Both the position numbers and the translations under genes were made by a program. 64,000 nt of DNA from Tatumella sp. JGM91 (GTDB taxonomy: Bacteria; Pseudomonadota; Gammaproteobacteria; Enterobacterales; Enterobacteriaceae): contig NZ_JAERJP010000004.1 in assembly GCF_018257575.1 (NCBI RefSeq), forward strand, positions 124,001 to 188,000. The letters are read 5' to 3'. Each line of letters begins with the position of its first letter. Positions within the stretch are counted from its first letter, which is position 1. Below, piece after piece: positions 53,052-61,482 of the stretch. Below the pieces are notes generated by a model. It saw only the letters and a list, made by a program, of their open reading frames with translations, was not told where the DNA came from and made no database searches.

Positions 53052-53108
53052 TGACCGGAATGGGAGAAACTGTATATATATACAGTACCTCGTATTCCGG
53101 TCATTTTT
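53052..53108 (+). terminator. Long nested hairpin after the LLM gene
   Basis: TGACCGGAAT (53052-53061) pairs with ATTCCGGTCA (53094-53103), followed by TTTTT. Inside lies an 18-base perfect palindrome (53069-53086), so the structure is a double-stem terminator-like hairpin about 50 bases long. Confidence 0.65.
53068..53087. promoter_or_regulatory. LexA (SOS) box, near-perfect consensus
   Basis: CTGT (53070-53073), ATATATAT, ACAG (53082-53085). The 20-base site agrees with the enterobacterial SOS consensus TACTGTATATATATACAGTA at 19 positions. It is embedded in the hairpin after the LLM gene, 450 bases before the next recognised start. Confidence 0.7.
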
Positions 53109-53536
53109 GTTTAAAAAAAATGCAAAAACGGTGATTATCCCTGGTATTATAACTGTTAATAAGAATCATTAGCCTTTGCAATCGATATTATCAGAGACCT
53201 CTTCGTCATCCCGGTTTAACAATAATCGCCTTACTCTGTTAACGGACAGCCATGACCGGCGACTATGTGAACTGATTTTAACATTCCGAAAAGCCATTAA
53301 TTATTAATTCCTTTTAAAATAACAAGTTAAATTAATCTCCAGGACTTTTCGATTTCCTTTATTGCAACCACCAATTCACATTCACAAAATACTGTTAACT
53401 TAAACTGTAATTTAATTTATGAAAGTGTAAATTTATGGTTACTTTTTGAGATTTATTCTGCTGCTGAGAGATAGAATCACAGGGCGTGAGTACTGTCGTC
53501 GCGGACAGATGTGTCTAATACGTATCAAGGAAATTT

Positions 53537-54130
53537 ATGAATAACAACAATAAGCCTGATCAACGGCAGCAGCTGAGCGAGCAAGGCCTGCGTCGTCGCC
53601 GGTTGCTTGGCCAGACCAGCGGGCTGGTGGCGACGTTTGCCATAGGTTCGGCAGTGGCCGGCGCAACACTCAGTAACAGCGCAACCGCAGCACCTGCACC
53701 TGCACCGGCAGCCCCGGATACCCGGACCCTGAACCAGTTTATGAAAACATCACGTTTTCTGACCGGACACCACAGTCTTGATCTGACTATGGGTGAGCGT
53801 TTGTATGTTGCCTTTGCAGATAAAAATCCGCAGTTCACAACTCAGCTGGCGGCACTGAACCAATGGATAGCCGATAAACAGCCCGCAGATGTCGAAGCCC
53901 TGCAGAGTCAGTTACAGGGGCAACCGCTACATGACCTGATGATGTCAGTGATTAAAGGCTGGTATCTGGGAGTGACTGATGACAGTCACCATGCAAAAGT
54001 TTACGGCTACCAGAATGCCCTGATGTATCAGGTGCCAAGAGACGGGATGGTGATTCCTACCTACGCACATAATGGTCCCGATTACTGGACTGCCGATCCG
54101 CCTCCGGTCGATCGTCTGCTGACCTTTTAA
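53537..54130 (+). CDS. Small (gamma) subunit of second sugar-acid dehydrogenase, Tat signal
   Basis: First gene of the second complex, 197 residues. A twin-arginine signal (LRRRRLLGQTSGLVATFAIGSAVAG) extends to about residue 52 and is followed by an Ala-Pro repeat (APAPAPAAP) as a linker. The mature part has FLTGHHSLDLTMGERLYVAF, VIKGWYLGVTDD and the C-terminal VIPTYAHNGPDYWTADPP typical of the family. It is longer than the small subunit at 18174, which ends in a different tail. AGGAAATTT precedes the ATG. Confidence 0.9.
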   Translation: MNNNNKPDQRQQLSEQGLRRRRLLGQTSGLVATFAIGSAVAGATLSNSATAAPAPAPAAPDTRTLNQFMKTSRFLTGHHSLDLTMGERLYVAFADKNPQFTTQLAALNQWIADKQPADVEALQSQLQGQPLHDLMMSVIKGWYLGVTDDSHHAKVYGYQNALMYQVPRDGMVIPTYAHNGPDYWTADPPPVDRLLTF

Positions 54131-54243
54131 ACAGAACACAACAAACTTCACGGTCGCGGTATACCGTCCGACTGTGGCTTTTTATTGTCTGCTGTTGTTA
54201 CCCGTAACAAAGGTCTGATAGCAGAAATTTTTCCGGAGTTAAT

Positions 54244-55731
54244 GTGAAATATCAGAAAGCGATACATGCAAAAAAAGCAGCCGGTTTTCGCCGAACGCTG
54301 CTGAGTGTCTGTCTCGGGGTCAGCGCATTAGGTGCACTGCCGGCATTTGCCGCGGAGCAGGTTCCTGTCAGTCAGCCCGCGGTAGATAACAGCGCCGATG
54401 CCTTACTTAAGCAAGGGCATTACCTGGCGATAGCCGCTGACTGTGCGGCTTGTCATACTGATCCAGAGACGAAGAAAACCTTTGCCGGTGGTTATGCTAT
54501 TCACTCCCCGATGGGCGTCATTTATTCGACCAATATCACGCCGTCGAAGCAGTACGGGATTGGTAATTATACAGAAGCACAGTTCGAACAGGCAGTACGT
54601 CACGGTATCCGTGCCGATGGCAGCCATCTGTACCCGGCGATGCCTTATACCTCTTATGCCGGGCTGACAGATAAAGATGTCCATGCCCTGTATTACTACT
54701 TTACCCACGCGGTACAGCCGGTGGAGCAGGCAAACCGGCCAACTAACCTCGGTTTCCCGTTTAATATCCGTCAGGCGATGTGGGGCTGGAACCTGTTGTT
54801 CCTGAACCAGAAACCTTATCGTGATGATCCGTCACAGAGTGCTGACTGGAACCGCGGTAAATATCTGGTAGCTAACCTTGAGCACTGCGGTGAGTGTCAT
54901 ACGCCGCGTAATATCATGATGGGTACCGAAACCGGGAATGCTGAGTATAGCGGTGCCGCATTAGGCAGCTGGTATGCACCTAACCTGACATCAGATCGTC
55001 TCAGCGGCCTGGGCAGCTGGCAGCGTGATCAGTTAATGACTTACCTGAAAACCGGTCATGTGACCGGCAAAGCCCAGGCCGCCGGACCGATGGCCGAAGC
55101 GATTACCAACAGCCTGCAATATCTTGATGATAAAGATATCGGGGCCATTGTGACCTATCTGCAAAGTCTGCCGGCGGTCAGCCAGCCTCATCAGGCGAAA
55201 CCTACCGGTGATTTCGGGACATCGGCGGGTGCCAATCCGGACTCTGCGGTACGTGGCACCCAGCCGATGGGATCAGCGCTGCCTGAGGATATGAGCGGAG
55301 AGGCACTTTACGATACCACCTGTGCCAGCTGTCACCAGTCTTCCGGTGCCGGTACCGAAGATCATTTCTATCCGTCGTTATTCAATAATACCGCGACCGG
55401 GGGGAATACACCGAACAACCTGGTTTCGGCCATTCTGTTCGGTGTACAGCGTGAAGTGAAAGGTAAGCAAGTGCTGATGCCGGCTTTCGGACCAGGATCT
55501 GATGTTCAGTCATTAAATGATCAGCAGGTTGCGAAACTCAGTAATTATATCTTTAAACAGTTTGGCAACCCACAGCTTTCGGTTACCGCGGATCAGGTGA
55601 AAACCTTGCGTGAAGGGGGAGCTCAGCCTTTCCTGGCGAAATACGCGGCTGCCGGCTCGGTGGCAGGCGGAATTATTCTGCTGCTGATTATTGTTTTAAT
55701 TATTGTACGGGTTTCACGTAAACGTCGCTGA
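54244..55731 (+). CDS. Triheme cytochrome c subunit of second sugar-acid dehydrogenase
   Basis: 495 residues, starting at GTG behind CCGGAG. A signal peptide ends near LPAFAAE (about 37). Heme sites are CAACH at about 67-71, CGECH (in the block EHCGECHTPRNIMMG) and CASCH (in the block TTCASCHQSSGAGT). A single C-terminal helix (AGGIILLLIIVLIIV) and a basic end anchor it in the cytoplasmic membrane. It passes electrons from the flavoprotein to quinone. It lies between the small subunit (113-base gap) and the flavoprotein (41-base gap), an order different from the first complex. Confidence 0.93.
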   Translation: MKYQKAIHAKKAAGFRRTLLSVCLGVSALGALPAFAAEQVPVSQPAVDNSADALLKQGHYLAIAADCAACHTDPETKKTFAGGYAIHSPMGVIYSTNITPSKQYGIGNYTEAQFEQAVRHGIRADGSHLYPAMPYTSYAGLTDKDVHALYYYFTHAVQPVEQANRPTNLGFPFNIRQAMWGWNLLFLNQKPYRDDPSQSADWNRGKYLVANLEHCGECHTPRNIMMGTETGNAEYSGAALGSWYAPNLTSDRLSGLGSWQRDQLMTYLKTGHVTGKAQAAGPMAEAITNSLQYLDDKDIGAIVTYLQSLPAVSQPHQAKPTGDFGTSAGANPDSAVRGTQPMGSALPEDMSGEALYDTTCASCHQSSGAGTEDHFYPSLFNNTATGGNTPNNLVSAILFGVQREVKGKQVLMPAFGPGSDVQSLNDQQVAKLSNYIFKQFGNPQLSVTADQVKTLREGGAQPFLAKYAAAGSVAGGIILLLIIVLIIVRVSRKRR

Positions 55732-55772
55732 GATACCGGGACTTATTGAATTTGTAGTATTTAGAGGTGGTT

Positions 55773-57404
55773 ATGTCTGAACAATATAGCGCAGATGTGG
55801 TAGTGGTTGGTGGCGGCATCTGTGGTGGTACTGTAGCAAAAGAACTGGCGGAAGCCGGGTTATCCGTATTAGTGCTGGATGCTGGTCCGCGCTGGGAAAG
55901 GGGTGAAGTGGTTGAGAACTGGCGTAATATGCCGCCGGTGAATAAAGCCGAATCTGATTATGCGACACCTTACCCTGCAGAGCCCTGGGCGGTTCATCCG
56001 CAGCTGAACCCCTATAATAATTATCCTCAGGTGACCGGCCCGGATGCGAGCGCTTTCCGTCAGGGAATGATTAAAGGGGTCGGTGGCACCACCTGGCACT
56101 GGGCAGCCTCCTGCTGGCGTTTTCTGCCTCATGACTTACAACTGTATTCAACCTATGGTGTTGGCCGTGACTGGGTAGTGACTTACGATGAGCTGGAAGA
56201 TTATTACTACCGTGCGGAAGTCCTGATCGGGGTTAATGGGCCGAACGATACTTCCCTGAAATATGTTGCACCGCGTAAAAAACCATTCCCGATGGAACCT
56301 ATGCCTTATGGCCCGGCTGACCGTCTGTTTACCAAAGTGGTTGCCACGGCAGGCTATGATAATACACCGGTGCCTCAGGGCCGTAACAGCCGGCCTTATG
56401 ATGGTCGTCCGCAATGTTGTGGTAATAACAACTGTATGCCTATTTGTCCGATCGGGGCGATGTATAACGGTATTCACAGTATTATTAAAGCGGAAAAAGC
56501 CGGAGCCAAAGTACTGCCAAATGCGGTGGTCTATAAATTCGATACGGACGAGAATAATAATATTACCGCGCTGTATTACTACGACCCGGATAAAAATTCA
56601 CACCGTGTGACCGCACGTACGTTTGTGCTGGCAGGGAACGGGATTGAAACGCCGAAGCTGCTGCTGATGGCGGCTAACGATCGTAACCCGAAAGGTATTG
56701 CTAACAGTTCCGATATGGTCGGCCGTAATATGATGGACCACCCGGGGATCCTGATGAGCTTCCAGGCGGCAGAACCGGTCTGGACAGGGGGTGGATCGGT
56801 GCAGATGAGTTCTATCACCAACTTCCGTGACGGAGACTTCCGTCGTGAACAATCGGCAATTCAGATCGGCATGAACAATACCTCACAAAACCATAAAGCC
56901 GGTGTTAAAGCACTGCAAATGGGGCTGGTGGGTAAAAAACTGGATGAGGAAATTCGTCGTCGTGCGGCATGTGGAATGGATATCTATGTTAACCATGACA
57001 TTCTGGCGAACCCGGATAACCGTCTGACCCTGAGTACAGAATATAAAGATAAGCTGGGCATTCCTTATCCGCATGTGACCTATGATGTGGGTGATTATGT
57101 CCGTAAGGCTGCGGTTTCTTCCCGCGAGCACCTGATGACTATCGCCAGGTTGTTTGGCGCGACCGAGATTGAAATGACCCCTTACTTTAACCCGAATAAC
57201 CATATTATGGGGGGCACCATCGGCGGTCATGATCCGAAAGACTCGGTGGTGGATGGCTGGATGCGTACCCACGATCACCAGAACCTGTATATCGCTTCCG
57301 GCGGGGTTATGGCGGCAGCGGGTACTGTGAACTCAACCCTGAGTATGGTTGCTTTGTCACTGCGTGCCTGTGACAGTATTAAGCGCGACCTGCAACACGG
57401 TTAA
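55773..57404 (+). CDS. GMC-family flavoprotein subunit of second sugar-acid dehydrogenase
   Basis: Catalytic FAD subunit of 543 residues, paralogous to the one at 16519. FAD fold DVVVVGGGICGGTVAKELAEAG; GVGGTTWHWAASCWRFLPHDL; cysteine-rich CCGNNNCMPICP; and the C-terminal NHIMGGTIGGHDPKDSVVDGW with the catalytic-region His-Asn. It lacks its own signal and should be exported with the Tat-tagged small subunit. One of the two complexes is probably gluconate 2-dehydrogenase and the other a 2-ketogluconate or related dehydrogenase; sequence reading alone does not settle which. ATG 55773 is preferred (GAGG upstream) over GTG 55767. Confidence 0.92.
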   Translation: MSEQYSADVVVVGGGICGGTVAKELAEAGLSVLVLDAGPRWERGEVVENWRNMPPVNKAESDYATPYPAEPWAVHPQLNPYNNYPQVTGPDASAFRQGMIKGVGGTTWHWAASCWRFLPHDLQLYSTYGVGRDWVVTYDELEDYYYRAEVLIGVNGPNDTSLKYVAPRKKPFPMEPMPYGPADRLFTKVVATAGYDNTPVPQGRNSRPYDGRPQCCGNNNCMPICPIGAMYNGIHSIIKAEKAGAKVLPNAVVYKFDTDENNNITALYYYDPDKNSHRVTARTFVLAGNGIETPKLLLMAANDRNPKGIANSSDMVGRNMMDHPGILMSFQAAEPVWTGGGSVQMSSITNFRDGDFRREQSAIQIGMNNTSQNHKAGVKALQMGLVGKKLDEEIRRRAACGMDIYVNHDILANPDNRLTLSTEYKDKLGIPYPHVTYDVGDYVRKAAVSSREHLMTIARLFGATEIEMTPYFNPNNHIMGGTIGGHDPKDSVVDGWMRTHDHQNLYIASGGVMAAAGTVNSTLSMVALSLRACDSIKRDLQHG

Positions 57405-57430
57405 TTGTTCATTGTTTCAGGTATGATGAC

Positions 57431-57458
57431 AGGCCCCGCGACGGGGCCTGATTTATTT
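57431..57458 (+). terminator. Intrinsic terminator of the second dehydrogenase operon
   Basis: AGGCCCCG (57431-57438) and CGGGGCCT (57442-57449) form a perfect stem with a CGA loop, followed by GATTTATTT. Confidence 0.8.
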
Positions 57459-57467
57459 GTGAGGAGG

Positions 57468-58367
57468 TCACAGGGAGGATGATGAAGCCGATTCCCCGGC
57501 CCGCGAGGGTGATAAGGGGCGGGAAGGACGGCTGTAATTGATCCCGATGGCGACAGCGATCAGGCAGCAACCGGCAAACAGTCTCAGCAGGGGAACATCG
57601 TTACCCCACAGCAGCATATTAATAATCAGCCCGACGGGCACATGCAATTCGTTGAAAACCGACAGGGTAGCCACTGAAACCAGAGTGCTGCCTTTTGCCA
57701 GCCAGTAACTGCCCAGCGCGGTAGCAACCACACTCAGATAAATAAGCACTGACCATTGGGCCCCGGACTGGGGTAAATGTCCCTGCTGCCCGAAAAAATA
57801 GTACAGGGGACCGGTAATACAGATAGCGCCAAGGAAGAAATGACCAAATAGTCGTGGCAGGGCGACATCCGGTTTATATTTCAGTAACAGCCGGCGGCAC
57901 AACACCTGCCCGGCGGCAAACGTCAGGTTAGCCAACTGTAAAAGCCAGAAGCCTTTCCAGAAGTGTCCTGTCAGGGGATGATAGTGGATCACTATTCCGC
58001 CGGAAACGGCAAACATTGCCGCCAGCAGCGTCCATGGATTAAAACGCCGTTCCAGGGCATTATTGATCAGGCTGATATATAACGGTGTCTGGGTGGTAAA
58101 TAACAGCATTTCCGGCACGGTCAGCAGAGTGTAGCTTTGATAGGACAGGGCATAGGTGATACCAAATTGCAGCGCACCTGCGGCCCAGAGACCGGCAATA
58201 AGCCGTGACGGCAGGTTCCGCCACACCATAAACGGCAGAAAAATAAGGGTACCTGCAAGGGTACGGATAAATACGGCAAAGTAACTGTCAACCTGGCCCG
58301 CCAGAAAATGGCCGGTCAGGCTAAAAGAAGAGCCCCAGAGAAAGGTAACGATCGCGAGATACCACAC
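57468..58367 (-). CDS. EamA-family (DMT) transporter
   Basis: Inner-membrane exporter of about 299 residues with ten hydrophobic segments in two EamA halves (IVTFLWGSSFSLTGHFLAG at the start; YLSVVATALGSYWLAKGSTLVSVATLSVF in the second half). Such proteins export metabolites or amino acids. The open frame reaches 58433, but a good promoter (TTGCAC, 18 bases, TATAAT) overlaps that part, so translation must begin later; the only usable codon is GTG at 58367, with a weak AGG upstream. It is divergent from the nitroreductase-ligase-thiolase genes and may export their product. Confidence 0.82.
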   Translation of the reverse strand: MWYLAIVTFLWGSSFSLTGHFLAGQVDSYFAVFIRTLAGTLIFLPFMVWRNLPSRLIAGLWAAGALQFGITYALSYQSYTLLTVPEMLLFTTQTPLYISLINNALERRFNPWTLLAAMFAVSGGIVIHYHPLTGHFWKGFWLLQLANLTFAAGQVLCRRLLLKYKPDVALPRLFGHFFLGAICITGPLYYFFGQQGHLPQSGAQWSVLIYLSVVATALGSYWLAKGSTLVSVATLSVFNELHVPVGLIINMLLWGNDVPLLRLFAGCCLIAVAIGINYSRPSRPLSPSRAGESASSSSL

Positions 58368-58403
58368 AGACTTGTAAACCTGTAGTTGAAAATAAAGTTT
58401 ACG

Positions 58404-58433
58404 ATTATAAAGAGACTCTTCACTACAGTGCAA
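58404..58433 (-). promoter_or_regulatory. Sigma-70-type promoter of the EamA gene
   Basis: On the minus strand -35 TTGCAC (58433-58428) and -10 TATAAT (58409-58404) are separated by 18 bases. The predicted transcript starts near 58397, which limits the translation start of the EamA gene. Confidence 0.65.
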
Positions 58434-58487
58434 GTGTCCGGTATCCTGCCAGCAGATATTGTATTGCTACTTCAGGTTGTCCCCTTA

Positions 58488-59192
58488 ATGCAGACTTCAG
58501 AACACCCGCTGCCGGATTTTCTGGCTGATCGCCATTCCTGCCGTGCTTTTTTAACCGATGCCGTTCCCCTGACGGATATACAGACTATGCTTACCGCGGC
58601 CCGCAGCGCCCCGAGCGGCGCAAACCTGCAACCAGGGGCTTTCCATGTATTTACCGGACAACCCCTGCAGACGCTAACCCGCCGCTTATCGAAAATTGCT
58701 GAGACAACGCCGCCCGAAGAGGAGCTTTACAGTTATTTTCCCCGGCCGATGTCTGCGGTACTGAAACAACGGCAACGGGCGGCCGGTTATGCACTGTATC
58801 GGGCGCTGGGTATCGAAAAGCGTGATATTGCCGGACGAAAAGGTCAATTTGCTGCTAACTATCGCTTCTTCGATGCACCGGTTGGTATGGTTGTGACAAT
58901 TCAGCGGGATATGGGGGCAGGCTGTTATATGGACCTCGGTATGGCGCTGATGAATCTGTTTCTGACCGCCGGTCATCTTGGCTACGGCTGTTGCGGTATC
59001 GGGGCGCTGGCAAATTACGGACGCGGTCTGCATCAGCTACTGGATCTTCCTGACGATCAGCTGGTGGTGTGTGGCATTGCGCTGGGGCGGCCGGACCCCC
59101 TGGCTGCGGTGAATCAGTTCCGTACCGACAGGGCGGCACTGGATGAGTTTTCTGTATTACATGGCTTTAATCAAGGAGAGCAAGGGCAATGA
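58488..59192 (+). CDS. Nitroreductase-family flavoprotein
   Basis: 234 residues. The FMN-binding N terminus reads DRHSCRAFLTDAVPLTDIQTMLTAARSAPSGANLQP, and the C-terminal FMN block GYGCCGIGALANYGRGLHQLLDLPDDQLVVCGIALGRPD is typical of the nitroreductase superfamily. It uses FMN to reduce or oxidise a small molecule. Its stop overlaps the start of the acyl-CoA-synthetase-like gene (ATGA), so it is the first of three coupled genes, which suggests a dedicated step rather than general detoxification. ATG 58488 has only a weak AGG upstream; longer versions would run into the divergent promoter. Confidence 0.87.
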   Translation: MQTSEHPLPDFLADRHSCRAFLTDAVPLTDIQTMLTAARSAPSGANLQPGAFHVFTGQPLQTLTRRLSKIAETTPPEEELYSYFPRPMSAVLKQRQRAAGYALYRALGIEKRDIAGRKGQFAANYRFFDAPVGMVVTIQRDMGAGCYMDLGMALMNLFLTAGHLGYGCCGIGALANYGRGLHQLLDLPDDQLVVCGIALGRPDPLAAVNQFRTDRAALDEFSVLHGFNQGEQGQ

Positions 59193-60343
59193 GTCAGTCA
59201 CAACCGGCGATTTCTTACCACGGACGGCCTCTTGCGACGGCTCGGGGAGAGCAGGCGGAGGCATTACGCCTGCTGACTGAACGTTACGGCCGGGGAAAAA
59301 GTTTTCGTGCAGTCAGTCAGGCACCGTGGATCGAAACGGTGGCCGATAACGATCATATTGAATGTACTACCTGTGGCAGTAGTGGCGCGCCGAAAGTTAT
59401 TCGTCGTCATCGTTTATCCTGGCAACGTACTTTTGATATCAATCAGCAGCTATTCGCACTTAATCATCATGATCGCAGTGCGGTATTTGGCGGATTAAAC
59501 CATTCACTGTCACTGTATGGTGTCTGTGAGTCGTTACACCTGGGGATCCCTCTGCATGTTACCGGAGGCATGCGGCCACGTAATCAGATTGCTTTACTGG
59601 CAGAGTTTGCGGTAACGATTCTTTATATTACGCCGACCCAGTTGCGTTTACTGACCAGTAGCGGACAGCGATTACCTGATGTCCGGTTGATCCTGTGTGG
59701 CGGCGGTAAGCTGGATACGAAAACCCGTCAGCGGGCAATGGAATGTTTTCCTTCTGCGCAAATCCATGAGTTTTACGGTGCTTCAGAGACCAGTTTTATC
59801 ACTCTGGCGGATGATCAGACCCCCGAAGGTTCAGTGGGCAAAGCTTATCCCGGAGTCCGTATTGATATCCGGCATCCGCGGGACGGTGCCGGTGAAGTCT
59901 GGGTAAGCAGTCCTTACCTGTTCGATGGTTACGCCGCAGGAGGCAGTGCTGAAACCCGTATTGACGGCGATTTTATCACCGTCGGCGAACTGGGCTGGCT
60001 GGATGAACAAGGCTATTTATGGCTCGCTGGCCGGCGCAGCCGAATGGTGACCATCGCCGATCAGAATGTTTTCCCGGAAGCCGCAGAAGCGATTATCAGC
60101 CAGCGACTGGAGCAGGGGGCTGTGGCGGTTATTGCCTGCGCTGACCCTCTGCGCGGGCATGTCCTGCATGCGTTTATTCAGGGTCAGGCGGATCCGTTGC
60201 TGGAAAAACAACTACGCGCCGATATCAGTCAGCAGCTGGGCAAAGAAAGGGTACCCCGCTGGTTTCATTTTATCGCTGACTTTCCGTTACTGAGTGGCGG
60301 TAAACCTGATCTGCAACGTCTGGAGGCATCGCTGAATACGTGA
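59189..60343 (+). CDS. Short AMP-binding acyl-CoA synthetase-like enzyme
   Basis: 384 residues, well below the 500-600 usual for acyl-CoA synthetases because the N-terminal region before the P-loop is short. The adenylate motifs remain: ECTTCGSSGAPKVIRRHR (phosphate loop, about 58-75), HEFYGASETSFITL, and VGELGWLDEQGYLWLAGRRSRMV (the ribose Asp region appears as GE..W). C-terminal FHFIADFPLLSGGKPDLQRLE supplies the catalytic lysine region. It should adenylate a carboxylate and load it on CoA or a partner. It overlaps both neighbours by four bases. Confidence 0.86.
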   Translation: MSQSQPAISYHGRPLATARGEQAEALRLLTERYGRGKSFRAVSQAPWIETVADNDHIECTTCGSSGAPKVIRRHRLSWQRTFDINQQLFALNHHDRSAVFGGLNHSLSLYGVCESLHLGIPLHVTGGMRPRNQIALLAEFAVTILYITPTQLRLLTSSGQRLPDVRLILCGGGKLDTKTRQRAMECFPSAQIHEFYGASETSFITLADDQTPEGSVGKAYPGVRIDIRHPRDGAGEVWVSSPYLFDGYAAGGSAETRIDGDFITVGELGWLDEQGYLWLAGRRSRMVTIADQNVFPEAAEAIISQRLEQGAVAVIACADPLRGHVLHAFIQGQADPLLEKQLRADISQQLGKERVPRWFHFIADFPLLSGGKPDLQRLEASLNT

Positions 60344-61482
60344 GTGTTATTATTGCAGCATTACGTACCGCAGTCGTTCCGCGCGGCGGTGCATTTAACC
60401 AGTTACAGCCACATCAGCTGGCGGCACCTGTGGCTGAGGCCTTATTAACCCAGGCAGGGATCGCCCGCGGTGAGGTTTCGCAGCTTATTCTGGCAAACTC
60501 CCTCGGTGCCGGGGGCAATCCGGCGCGGGTGACAGCGCTGGCGGCGGGGCTGGATCAGGTGTCCGGGATCAGTATTGATACCCAGTGTGCCGGAGGGCTG
60601 GATGCGGTCGCCCTGGCCTGCTCGCTGGTGGACTCGGGGATGGCTGATATTGTGATGGCTGGTGGTGCAGAAAGTTATTCCCGGCGGCCACTACGGGCCA
60701 GAACATTCCCGGACCAGCGGCCCGCCGAATTTTATACCCGGCCAGCATTTACCCCGCAGGCCGACACCGATCCGGATATGACCGAAGCGGCCAGCGCCCT
60801 GGCCGATAAGTATCATATCACCCGTCGTGAGCAGGATAATTATGCGCTGGAAAGTCATCGTAAGGCACTGCTGGCGGCCAGTGAGTTAGGGCGTGAGATT
60901 GTGCCGGTTGCCGGTGTAACGTCTGACGTATACAGCAGGGCCCTTTCGCCACGTCTGGCGCAGCGGGCACCGTTACTGGCAGGATCGGTCAGTCTGGTTT
61001 CCACCGCCGTTGAAGCAGATGGCGCTGCGCTTTGTGTTGTGGTGTCAGAGCAGGTGGCAGCAAGACTTCAGCCAGCCTTTGCCCTGACCTGCAACGGATA
61101 TCAGACTGCCGGTGCTGACAGCCGTTTACCCGGAGCCGCGCCGGTTACGGTGATCCGCCGCTTATTTGAGCGTTATCCGCAGTTTGATCCGCGTCTCTGT
61201 GTGACAGAGATGATGGAGGCCTATGCGGCACAGGCGATAGTATGTATCCGGGAAAGCGGGCTGACTGCCGCGAATGTAAATCTGGGCGGCGGCGCGCTTG
61301 CCAGGGGCCACCCGATCGGTGCCTCAGGGACTATTCTGCTGTGTCGTTTATTCCATGAACTCCGCCGTCACCGGCAGCAACAGGGGGTATGTGCAATAGC
61401 GGCAGCCGGCGGAATTGGGTCGGCCATGCTGCTGAGCCGCTGGAACAGACCGGCGATATCATCCATGACGGGGTTGCCATAA
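60340..61482 (+). CDS. Atypical thiolase-family protein
   Basis: 380 residues, starting at GTG inside the preceding stop (GTGA). The nucleophile Cys83 is present (IDTQCAGGLDAVALACSL), as is the GGGALARGHPIGASGTILL block with the catalytic His. Two canonical positions are changed: the NEAFA motif reads MEAYAAQ, and the C-terminal CIGGG cysteine is replaced (CAIAAAGGIGSA). It may therefore condense or transfer acyl groups by an altered mechanism, like the KAS/SCP2-type relatives. It is the third member of the nitroreductase-ligase-thiolase operon. Confidence 0.85.
   Translation: MSVIIAALRTAVVPRGGAFNQLQPHQLAAPVAEALLTQAGIARGEVSQLILANSLGAGGNPARVTALAAGLDQVSGISIDTQCAGGLDAVALACSLVDSGMADIVMAGGAESYSRRPLRARTFPDQRPAEFYTRPAFTPQADTDPDMTEAASALADKYHITRREQDNYALESHRKALLAASELGREIVPVAGVTSDVYSRALSPRLAQRAPLLAGSVSLVSTAVEADGAALCVVVSEQVAARLQPAFALTCNGYQTAGADSRLPGAAPVTVIRRLFERYPQFDPRLCVTEMMEAYAAQAIVCIRESGLTAANVNLGGGALARGHPIGASGTILLCRLFHELRRHRQQQGVCAIAAAGGIGSAMLLSRWNRPAISSMTGLP

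Larger units (their letters stand above)
53028..53536. other. 509-base region upstream of the second dehydrogenase operon
   Basis: It contains the hairpin and SOS box at its left end, then 430 A+T-rich bases without a recognisable gene. The promoter of the dehydrogenase operon should lie in the right part. The longest peptide just after the SOS box is 13 codons (GTG at 53132) and has no support. Confidence 0.45.

Noticed and set aside
53132-53173. 13-codon frame just after the SOS box
   Set aside because: GTG start without a ribosome-binding site and a peptide unlike known SOS toxins; not called, though the SOS box itself is kept as a finding.
53694-53720. Repeated GCACCT units in the small-subunit gene
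   Set aside because: They encode an Ala-Pro linker after the Tat signal, a normal low-complexity spacer.
58368-58433. Longer start (TTG) for the EamA transporter
   Set aside because: A strong -35/-10 pair covers this stretch, so it would not be present in the mRNA.
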